A DNA stretch of 64,000 bases from Rehmannia glutinosa (taxonomy: Eukaryota > Streptophyta > Magnoliopsida > Lamiales > Orobanchaceae): positions 62,032 through 126,031 of the forward strand of contig JABTTQ020002848.1 in assembly GCA_016081115.2 (NCBI GenBank), given 5' to 3'. Positions 56,247-64,000 of this stretch are shown piece by piece. The notes under the pieces are model-generated. The model did no database searches. It had not been told where the DNA came from and worked only from the letters and a program-made list of their open reading frames with translations. Position 1 is the first letter of the stretch, and each line of letters opens with the position of its first letter. A program made the translations under genes and the position numbers.

Positions 56247-56681
56247 GATTAGAAGAATTACCCCATCTTCGAACCTCTATAAAAATATTTGTGTCATTTA
56301 CTTTTAGCACATTTATCTTCCTACATATTTACTTTATATCTGTTGTTAGAATCATATTTGCTATCCAACTGATTTATAACTAAGTGCTAAAAATCAAGTG
56401 TTTAAAACAAGCTAAAATCTAATCAAAGGGTGTTAAGTCTTTCGCTGATAAAACCAAACCAGCCAAGTTAAGTTTAGGTTAAACATCCGAGTTATTCTAT
56501 CAATAGTGCTATCGAGTCTGTTGAGTGGCTAACTTAGCTGAATAACCAACTTAGCTATCCTTCAAGGATACATATGTTTGAGTCAACTCTGTTGTAATTT
56601 TAAAAGGACAAAAATCGAAAATTTGTTCAAGTTTATTCAACTCCCCCTTCTAAACCTTACTCACACCCCTTGGGACCTGCA
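56247..56681 (+). repeat. Copia-2 3' LTR remnant
   Basis: Corresponds to 51455-51885, ending GGGACCTGCA. Scattered substitutions against the 5' LTR. Confidence 0.9.
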
Positions 56682-57165
56682 AGGATGAACCAGGTGCAAT
56701 GTCTGGTATGCCAACCATTTCTATTATACCTATTTTTGCGCTTTTCGATACTGGTGCCACACATTCTTTCATATCTACAAAATTTTATTCATTAACCGAA
56801 TGTAAGAAAGAAATAGTAGACAAATCATTTGAGGTTAGCTTGCCATCAGGAAAATCAATACTTACTAACTCAAGGGTTAAGGGCATAGATGTCAACATAG
56901 GTGGAAAGGAATTTAAGGCGGATATGTACATAATTGACATGAAAGATTTTGATGTAATTTTGGGTATGGACTGTCTTAGCAAGTCTCAAGCAAGCATCAA
57001 GTGATTAGAGAGGGAGATAGCCTTGAAGTTGCCTGGAGACGAGGAAGAAAAGTTATACGACACTAAGACAAGGCTGGTGCCTCGTGTTATATCAGCAATG
57101 GAGACGCTTAAAGCACTAAAGAAAGGAAATTGCCAGGGATATTTGGTAAACATAGTAGGCTCACC
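56682..57165 (+). pseudogene. pol: Gypsy-2 protease
   Basis: Resumes after Copia-2. MSGMPTISIIPIFALFDTGA: aspartic protease active site (DTGATHSFIS), then FEVSLPSGKSILTNSRVKGI, MYIIDMKDFDVILGMDCLSK, the typical C-terminal protease motif (VILGMD). Open from 56699 to a stop at 57002; the linker to RT is broken. It is the best preserved Gypsy-2 domain. Confidence 0.87.
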
Positions 57166-58186
57166 ATTATAGCTACCCCCGCTGATGTACCGATCGTCGG
57201 AGAATTCTCCGATGTATTTCTAGAATAGTTGCCAGGAATTCCACCGGATCGACAAGTGGAGTTCACAATAGATTTGGTACCTGGAGCAGCGTCGGTATCC
57301 AAGGCACCCTACCGAATGGCACCCAAGGAACTATAAGAATTGAAGGTGCAGATCGAGGAGTTACTCGAGTTAGAGTTCATCCGGCCAAGCGTGTCTTCAT
57401 GAGGGGCACCAATTCTATTTATAAGGAAAAAAGATGGGACAATAAAAATATATATCAATTATTAGGAGTTGAGCCGCTTGACAGTGAAAAACAAGTACCC
57501 ACTACCAAGGATCGAGGACCTTTTCGACCAACTAAAAGGCGCAAGCACATTCCAAGATCGACTTGAGGTTCGAGTATCACCAAATGTGGATTAAGGATAG
57601 TGATATCCCAAAGACAGCATTTTGGATGCGTTATGGACACTACGAATTTGTTGTGATGCCGTTTGGTTTGAGCAATTCCCCAACGGTGTTTATGGACTTG
57701 ATGAATAGGGTGTTCTATCCCTTTTTGGATAAATTCGTTATAGTCTTCATCGATGATAATGTTAGAGACGCTTCAGAATGAGAAGTTGTACGCGAAGTTC
57801 AAGAAATGTGAATTCTGGTTGGACAGAGTCATGTTTCTTGGGCATGTGGTGACTGCTCAGGGGATCGAGGTTGATCCGATCAAGGTTGAGGCAATCAACG
57901 AGTGGAAAGCCCCGATAAATGCGAATGAAGTACGCAATTTTCTAGAGTTGGCGGCTATTATCAGAGATTCATCGAAGGTTTTTAAAAATTAGCCGCACAT
58001 ATGTTGCGTTTAACCAGAAAATGAGAGAAGTTTGAATGGACCGAGAAGCGCAAGGAAAGCTTCCAAGTGTTAAAGCGAAGACTGACCTCCATACTGGTAT
58101 TAACAATTCCTAACCCAACAAAGGAATTCGCTATTTTTAGTGATGCGTTGAAACAAGGACTGGGATGTGTTTTGATGCAACATGGC
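57166..58186 (+). pseudogene. pol: Gypsy-2 RT and start of RNase H
   Basis: Pre-RT VPIVGEFSDVF-like text (57185), PPDRQVEFTIDLVPGAASVS (57245), APYRMAPKE (57305), LTVKNKYPLPRIEDLFDQLK (57480), FEYHQMWIKDSDIPKTAF, MRYGHYEFVVMPFGLSNSPT (57625), FLDKFVIVFIDD (catalytic FIDD, about 57750). A deletion after FIDD joins ETLQNEKLYAKFKKCEFWLD, MFLGHVVTAQGIEVDPIKVE (57835). RNase H begins (58080-58186: FAIFSDALKQGLGCVLMQHG) and is cut at 58186. Stops and shifts throughout. Confidence 0.87.
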
Positions 58187-58740
58187 TTTTATTGTGAAAA
58201 ATTGGTCATTATGTTAGTCATTGTAAATTGAAGAACAATTTTAGCTATGTTTGGAGACCCAAAGGTCTCAAGGCTAACCCCCATGGACCCCAAAACTATA
58301 TGGTACCTAAAAATAATTCTTTTGTAGGTTATAGGGGCTATAACAACCATGGAAGATTCAAAATGACTCGTGGACAGCGGATGTTCACGCCATATGACCG
58401 GAAGGAGAGAACTTTTTACCAACATCAAGCTCCAAGAAAAGGGTATGGTCATGTTCGGCAATGGCAAAGGAAAAATGATTGGCAATGGATACATTGGTAA
58501 CTCTTCTTTCTTTCTTAGTAATGTTATACTAGTTGATGGGCTAAAGTTTAATTTGATAAGTGTAAGCCAACTTTGTGATTCTTATTATGATATTGTTTTT
58601 AATAAAGAAAATGCCTTGTTCTTAAAAATGGTAAAATTATTTGTGAAGCTAGTAGAAAAGACAACCTTTATAAAATTTGCACAAGTGACTTGGTTAGTCA
58701 AAATGTTTCTTGTCTTGTCGCCAATAATGATTTAACTAGC
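58187..58740 (+). pseudogene. pol: Copy H gag end and protease
   Basis: Begins ttttattgtgaaaaattggtc, a damaged CCHC knuckle (FYC then frame-shifted GHYVSHC). The Gag tail follows: NNFSYVWRPKGLKANPHGPQ, VPKNNSFVGYRGYNNHGRF. Protease from about 58370: MDSGCSRHMTG active site, LQEKGMVMFGNGKGKMIGNG, ILVDGLKFNLISVSQLCDSY. The frame 58370-58735 is open but shifts relative to Gag. Confidence 0.82.
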
Positions 58741-59830
58741 TTATGGCATAGGCGACTTGGACATGTTGGATACAAAAATTTGAAAGAGATTTACAAAAAT
58801 CAACATGTCAAAGGACTACCCAAGTTAAATTTTGAAAACCTTGGCTTATGTGACACTTGTCAAAAGAACAAATTAGTTAAGAGTAGTTTTAAGCCCAAAA
58901 ATGAGATTTCCACAACCAAGCCTCTACAACTACTTCATTTAGATTTGTATGGGGATATTGGTACGACAAGTCTAAGTGGAAAACATTACACTTTTGTTAT
59001 AGTTGATGATTTTTCTAGATATACTTGGGCTCTTTTCTTGCAAATAAAAGCAATGACGTTAATGAGTTTGTTAAGTTGTGTAGACTTATTGAGAATAAAA
59101 AGGAAGATACTATTAAGTCTATTCGAAGTGATCGAGGTGGAGAATTGGATGGAGAATTTAGAGTCTTTTGTGAAACCAAGGGATATGGTCACAATTTTTC
59201 GGCTCCAAGGACACCTCAACAAAATGGAGTAACCGAAAGGAAGAATCGGACACTTCAAGAAATGAGTCGGTCCATGCTAAATGAATTTTCACTTCCAAAA
59301 TATTTTTGGGCCGAAGCTGTAAGTACCGCTTGCTATGTCATTAATGGAGTTTATATTCGCCCTAAAATGAATAAAACTCCATATGAGCTTTGGAAATGAA
59401 GAACTCCAAATATTAGTTATTTCAAAATATTTGGATGTAAGTGTTTTATTTTGAATACTAAGGATCAATTTGACAAACTTGATCCTAAGGCTGATGAAGG
59501 AATATTTATGGGGTATTCAACCAAGAGCAAAGCATATCGGGTTTACAATAAGACTAGTGGGGTTGTTGAAGAATCCATCCATGTCAAATTCAATGAAGCT
59601 TCGGGTGTTGAAAGGATACCCAATGATGAAAGTGATGAAGAGGATATTGTTGAACCCATTGTTCAAAATGATGCTCAAAATGATCAACCTTCTACCTCAA
59701 ATGATCAACCATCCACTTCAAATGTTCCTCAAGAGGATAGAGGTGACACTTTGGATCTTCCCATAGCGTTGAAATTTAAGGAGATCATCCAAAAGATCTT
59801 ATTATTGGTGATCCCCTTGATAAAGTGATG
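58741..59830 (+). pseudogene. pol: Copy H integrase
   Basis: Pre-integrase LWHRRLGHVGYKNLKEIYKN (58741) and CDTCQKNKLVKSSF zinc ligands. Core: LLHLDLYGDIGTTSLSGKHY (first Asp), IVDDFSRYTWALF, a shift near 59030, IRSDRGGELDGEF (second Asp, 59120), PQQNGVTERKNRTLQEMSRS (Glu, 59230), KYFWAEAVSTACYVINGVYI. A TGA near 59397 precedes FKIFGCKCFILNTKDQFDKL, DEGIFMGYSTKSKAYRVYNK and an acidic Ser/Asn-rich linker (DESDEEDIVEP) to RT. All three catalytic acids are present, but two frames and stops separate them. Confidence 0.87.
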
Positions 59831-59919
59831 ACCCGAAGTAAATTTGCCAAGAAAGCTCTTATATCTCAAAAAGAGCCTAAAATGCTAAGGAAGCTATTGA
59901 AGATGAGGATTAGTTTTTA

Positions 59920-61395
59920 GAAATGCAAGAGGAGTTGAATCAATTTGAAAGGAATGATGTATGGGAATTAGTACCTTGTCCTCCATCTCAAACAATTATT
60001 GGTACAAAATGGGTATTTCGGAACAAGCTCGATGACAAGGCAATATTATTCGAAACAAAGCAAGGTTAGTAGCTCAAGGTTATTGTCAAGAAGAAGGTAT
60101 TGATTATGATGAAACATTTGCACCCATCGCACGTTTAGAAGCTATTCATATTTTACTTGCCTATTCTTGTTTTAAAAATTTCAAGCTTTACCAAATGGAT
60201 GTAAAATCCGCATTTTTAAATGGTCTTATTCCAGAAGAAGTCTATGTAAAACAACCTCCGGGGTTTGAAAATTTTCTAGGCCCAATGATGTTTATAAACT
60301 TAAAAAGGCCTTGTATGGTTTAAAACAAGCACCCCGTGCATGGTATGATAGACTTAGCTCTTTTCTTTTGCAAAATGGTTTTACAAAAGGTAAAGTTGAT
60401 ACTATTCTCTTTGTTTTTGAAAAAGGGCAAGATTGCTTATTATTGCAAATTTATGTTGATGATATTATTTTTGGTGCTACTAATGAATCCTTGTGCAAGA
60501 AATTTTCTAAGTTAATGCAAGGTGAATTTGAAATGAGCATGATGGGGGAGCTCAACTTCTTCATTGGACTTCAAATTAAGCAATGCCAAGAAGGAATTTA
60601 TATTTCACAATCAAAATATACAAAAGAGCTTTTGAAGAAGTTTGGCATTGAAGAAGGAAGAACCGTCTCTACCCCAATGGCAACAAACGTCAAGATTGAC
60701 AAAGATGAAAAAGGCAAGCCGGTTGATGAATCCAAATATCGAGGTATGATTGGTAGTTTACTTTATTTAACGCAAGTAGACCGAATATTCTTCATGTCGT
60801 ATGCCTATGTGCTCATTTTCAAAGCAATCCCAAAGAATCTCATATGAGTGTTGTTAAAAGAATATTTCGATATTTGAAAGGCACTATTCAATATGGTTTA
60901 TTTTATCCAAAGAATGAAAATTTTTCTCTTAAAGGTTATAGTGATTCGGATTATGCGGGAAATATTGATGATCGTAAAAGTACTTTCGGATCATGTCAAT
61001 TTTTAGGCGATTGCCTAGTTTCTTGGTTTTCAAATAAACAAAATTGTGTTTCACTTTCAACGGCCAAAGCCGAATACATTTCCGCGGCCTTTTGTTGTAC
61101 TCAATTGCTTTGGATGAAACAAACTTTAGCGGATTACAAATGTTCCTTTTGAAAGTGTTCCTATCTTTTGTGATAACATATCCGCTATAAATATTGCTCA
61201 AAATCCGGTTCATCATAACCGTACTAAACATATTGAGATTCGACATCATTTCCTAAGGGATTGTGTTTCAAAATGAAAAATTGAGATATCTTTTGTTCCA
61301 TCTCAAGATCAATTGGCGGATATCTTTACAAAACTGCTATCTTCCGAGACTTTTGCCTCAATTCGAGCTCGGTTAGGCATAATGCATATTGAATA
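59920..61395 (+). pseudogene. pol: Copy H RT-RNase H
   Basis: RT: MQEELNQFERNDVWELVPCP (59922), RNKLDD, shift, YCQEEGIDYDETFAPIARLE, KLYQMDVKSAFLNGLIPEEV (Asp in QMDV), QPPGFENF; then 60311-60847 open: MYGLKQAPRAWYDRLSSFLL, LLQIYVDDIIFGATNESLCK (YVDD intact), MMGELNFFIGLQIKQCQEGI, YRGMIGSLLYLTQVDRIF. RNase H: 60844-61152 SVVKRIFRYLKGTIQYGLFY, GYSDSDYAGN (Asp), LSTAKAEYISAA (Glu), then after a TGA the CDNISAI (Asp) and HHNRTKHIEIRHHFLRDC part, with another TGA, ending LGIMHIE at about 61395. Confidence 0.9.
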
Positions 61396-62665
61396 AGGTC
61401 TATGATTGCAATTTGCATGTTTTCAAAACTTAGGGGTGAAAAATCGGATTTTTGGTGCAAAATTCGGACAGAAAATAGAACTGGTGTTCAAGCATCGGTC
61501 GACGGCATGGTCGACCGGTCGACCAGGTACAGGGACCGGTCGCCCTACCCATCGACCGGTCGCCCTTAATGTTTTCAGCCTTAAAAATGTTTCTGTCCTT
61601 TCAAACGTTATTTTGGTTCTTTTCTTCTAAAAAAACCCCTTCGCATTTTTCACTCAAAATTCACTCAAAATGATTTTCTTCTTATAAAATCTATATTTTT
61701 AGTTTATGTAACTTCTATTTCACCCATATCATCCGACTCCTCCGATCAATTGGTCAGAATTTCTCCTTTGATCTTAATTGGGTTAAACCCTTGAGAATGT
61801 GCTTGTATCTTGTTATTTTGATGAAATTCTTGTATTAGTATGTTGTATATGATGATTGTTGATGGATGAATGTTGTTATATTGCAATTGGTGATGAATGG
61901 CTTAAATGAAATACAAAGGAATTATATATCTCTTGTTTTATTCGACGCTCGCCAAGTGTTCGACAAAATGTTTCTATGAAAAATTCATCACCTACATGAT
62001 TCTCTTGATTTGAAAAGTCTTATAAGTTTATAGAGATCATGTTTTATCAATCAAATGAGCTTTTGCAAATCAAATGAGCAATTTTTCCCTCTTTATTTGG
62101 AATTTAAGCTTAAATTTCCAAAATGCTCGATAAATCGATTAAATTGCGCACTTTGATATAATTGTATGATGTTTTTATCGTGCTAACATTCTTTTTGGTG
62201 ATTCCAAAGGGGGAGAAATAGGAAAAACGCTCATATGCTCAAAGAAACGAAAATAAGCTCGCAAAAAAAACTATAAGCTAGGGCTCTTAAAAGCCAAAAG
62301 CTGTGAATAACACTTAGTCCATTTGAGGTATTATGGACTTTTAAAGATGTGAATAACACTTAGTCCAATTGATATATTATGGACTTTTATGCTTTACTAA
62401 TGATGTCTTTGTGACAGGGGGAGCTTCTAAGCTCATGAAATTCAAGTGTATTTTGTAAATCATTGTGTGTTTCACTTATGATAAATCTTTGTAAATCTTT
62501 GTGTATTTTGTAATTTCAAGTGTATATTTGCTCCTATCCTTGTGTGTTTCACTTATGATAAATCTTGCTTGTAATGGATTGATGTTTTAGACAGGAAAAT
62601 ATGTTTTGTTTTAAAATCGACTTCCTAAAATTGTTTTGGTTTGTAATCATCAAAAAGGGGGAGTT
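61396..62665 (+). other. Copy H 3' non-coding region with three polypurine tracts
   Basis: CpG palindrome island just after pol (61497-61575; exact ggtcgaccggtcgacc at 61509). AAAGGGGGAG tracts at 62206, 62415 and 62652 (the last abuts the LTR), matching the multiple-PPT arrangement reported for Sireviruses. AGCTTTT/AAAAGC inverted segments near 62270-62440. Confidence 0.8.
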
Positions 62666-63229
62666 TGTTAGATAAATGTTTTTATCAGAATTTGATGATT
62701 TTGTTTAAATGAGTTTTTATACCAAAACAATGTTTATAAATGTTGTCCAAATACTCCCAATTGATTTAAAATGTTTTTACTAATTTTTTGGAGTATTTTT
62801 TGAAGTTTATCTTTGACATAAATCGGACAACATTTCAAGTTGGAGGTCGACAGGTCGAGCAAACAGTCGACCGGTACCTGGAGAATAAAAAACAGAGAAC
62901 AGAACACACTGGACTTGAAAAATTGAAGAGGGGGACCGATCCAAGGTAGGGCCGATCGGTCGGACCCTAGGGCGACCGGTCGGACCCCCTTGTGACCGGT
63001 CGACCCCCCTCTGGATGGTAACTGGATCGCACTAATTTTCTTCAACGTTCAAAATTTTCTATAGAGCGACCGGTCACGCTGTGTATCTTTTTGACAGAAA
63101 CTTTGTACCGTTTGAACTCCTTATCAACAAGATTTGCTTTTCATTTTTGTACAATATTTCTACATCTTGTGATCCTCTTTATGTAGACAAAAGTGAAGAA
63201 AGATGAGCCCATGTTTGTGAAGACTCTCC

Positions 63230-63238
63230 TATAAATAG
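63230..63238 (+). promoter_or_regulatory. TATA box, copy H LTR
   Basis: CTCCTATAAATAGAGGATG, same as in copies A and B. Confidence 0.7.
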
Positions 63239-63480
63239 AGGATGATTTGAAGACACAAGACACAACACACAAGCATACAATACAACAAGAAATCTGCAAA
63301 ATTCTCAAAGCTTTCATTTTTACATCCTTGTTGTAATAGCTTAAGTTCTTGCACTTTCACAATCTTGAGGTCTAGGCTTTTTGTTATTGATTACACTTGC
63401 ACTCAAAGTTTGTATACTTCATTTATTGAGTTGTAATCTTGAATTTTTCTATCATCCAAAACAAGATATCTTTGTTAGTT

Positions 63481-63643
63481 TTCTTGTGGTAAGAACACAC
63501 TTGGGTGATCTTAGGTGTTGAAGTATGTGGTACTCTTCATAGGTGTTGAAGGAAGATTGTGGCAATCTCCTCGAAGGTGTTGTAAGAAGATTGTGGTGAT
63601 CTTCAAAGGTGGTGTTGTAACAATTGTGGTAATTGTTAATAAA
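63481..63643 (+). repeat. Mini-hairpin array in copy H LTR
   Basis: TTCTT-GTGGT-AAGAA (63481), GAAGTAT-GTGGT-ACTCTTC (63520, partly unpaired), GAAGATT-GTGGC-AATCTCC (63552, partly paired), GAAGATT-GTGGT-GATCTTC (63586), AACAATT-GTGGT-AATTGTT (63619-63637, perfect). The last unit replaces the ATTAATT stem of the other copies on both arms. AATAAA follows at 63638. Confidence 0.9.
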
Positions 63644-63862
63644 ACCTTTTTTTTTCTTTTGAAATCCACTTCGGATATACCAGGGTGGTAGTAGATTAGG
63701 CCCTAGGTGAGTTGAACTACTATAAATCATCGAGTGTTGTTTAATTTCCGCATTTACATTCTTGTTATTTACTTGATCATTCGAAAAAGAGGACGATTTG
63801 CAAAAAATCGGCATAATCTATTCACACCCCTCTAGATTATCGTAGCCACTTAGACTAACAAG

Positions 63863-64000
63863 AAGGTCAATCCGGAGTTGAAGGAACTTCCTGCATATCT
63901 CTGGTATCCATTTTTGAGTGAGAACGATACATATCAGGTAATAGTCTCCGCCTCTCTATCCCCTTTAGAGTTAGATAAGTTGTTGCGCATTTTGAGAAAA
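63863..64000 (+). CDS. pol: Athila-like gypsy pol, pre-RT fragment
   Basis: One frame is fully open for 46 codons to the window edge: KVNPELKELPAYLWYPFLSE, NDTYQVIVSASLSPLELDKL, LRILRK. The ELKELPxxLxYxFLxxNxTYxVIVS pattern is the conserved segment just before RT in Athila-lineage elements. It continues out of the window. The flank agaag next to the copy H LTR may be one target duplication, whose partner has been lost. Confidence 0.65.

Larger units (their letters stand above)
50380..56681 (+). mobile_element. Copia-2: SIRE-type copia, RT deleted, nested in Gypsy-2
   Basis: Plus-strand element with target duplication aggat (50375-50379, 56682-56686). 5' LTR 1506 bp, PBS, gag, protease, integrase, only the first codons of RT, then a displaced 190-bp gag segment joined to the last 435 bp of an LTR. 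RT, RNase H, PPT and most of the 3' LTR are missing although the outer ends are intact. Same family as Copia-1. Confidence 0.9.
46684..58186 (+). mobile_element. Gypsy-2: Ty3/gypsy, Tekay/Del-like, split by Copia-2 and 3'-truncated
   Basis: Plus-strand element inserted into the LINE (left flank gaagt). 5' LTR 46684-48220, iMet PBS, pre-gag acidic ORF, gag with two zinc knuckles, then (after Copia-2, 50380-56681) protease, RT and the start of RNase H. At 58186 it stops inside RNase H and joins truncated copia copy H, so its 3' end is missing. The zinc-knuckle pair and RT wording suggest Tekay/Del, although its LTR is much shorter than in Gypsy-1. Confidence 0.82.
58187..63860 (+). mobile_element. 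Sirevirus-like copia copy H, 5'-truncated
   Basis: Plus-strand copy beginning inside the gag zinc knuckle and continuing through protease, integrase, RT, RNase H, a 1.3-kb 3' non-coding region with three polypurine tracts, and a complete 3' LTR. No 5' LTR. Its right flank is Athila-like pol; its left neighbour is the cut end of Gypsy-2. It has the most complete pol of this family in the window. Confidence 0.88.
62666..63860 (+). repeat. Copy H 3' LTR
   Basis: TGTTAGATAAATG...TAGACTAACA. CpG island 62847-63075, TATA 63230, hairpin array 63481-63637, AATAAA 63638, U5 with ctctagattatcgtagccac. Confidence 0.92.

Overview
The window reads as repeat-rich, probably pericentromeric or intergenic, DNA of a flowering plant. 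I find no cellular gene, rRNA, tRNA gene or CRISPR array. Nearly all coding sequence is LTR-retrotransposon gag/pol broken by stops and frameshifts. The rest is a truncated L1-type LINE, small non-LTR retroposons (two Au-like SINE copies, one tRNA-like SINE and one unclassified 0.75-kb retroposon), microsatellites and AT-rich filler. Lineage names rest on protein motifs, LTR ends, primer-binding sites (PBS) and polypurine tracts (PPT) read by eye, not on searches.

Layout. 1-2515: 5' part of a minus-strand Ty1/copia element (Copia-1), inserted into the 3' LTR of a minus-strand Ty3/gypsy element with very long LTRs (2516-12767, Tekay/Del-like). 12768-14413: AT-rich spacer with a tRNA-like SINE. 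14419-25621: a full-length, decayed plus-strand Ty3/gypsy element of the Tat lineage with 5-bp target-site duplications (TSDs, aatgt). It carries a second RNase H, a 29-bp minisatellite and an antisense gene that seems to have its own TATA box and introns. 25894-38760: a compound of Sirevirus-like copia copies. Copy A (minus) is split by nested copy B (29745-36876, TSD aatca), and A abuts a plus-strand LTR+gag fragment (copy D) that ends in another LTR fragment. 38761-46683: unclassified sequence, a retroposon with TSDs, duplicated Au-like SINE sequence, a possible solo LTR and a minus-strand LINE. 46684-58186: a plus-strand gypsy element (Gypsy-2) inserted in the LINE and itself split by Copia-2 (50380-56681, TSD aggat). 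58187-63860: 5'-truncated plus-strand Sirevirus-like copy H with its 3' LTR. 63861-64000: start of an Athila-like gypsy pol.

How the parts work together. Each element once encoded Gag plus protease, integrase, reverse transcriptase and RNase H, expressed from the TATA box in its LTR and primed at a PBS resembling the initiator-Met tRNA complement (the Tat element uses a different primer). None looks autonomous now. The most unusual signal is in the Sirevirus-like LTRs. Each carries, between the TATA box and an AATAAA signal, a row of 19-nt units built as 7-bp stem, 5-nt loop, 7-bp stem. The loop is almost always GTGGT while the stems change in a compensated way, which suggests an RNA-hairpin array in the transcribed LTR. 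The same family has CpG-rich palindromic islands upstream of the TATA box and just after pol, and one LTR fragment is joined to gag exactly at a hairpin loop.
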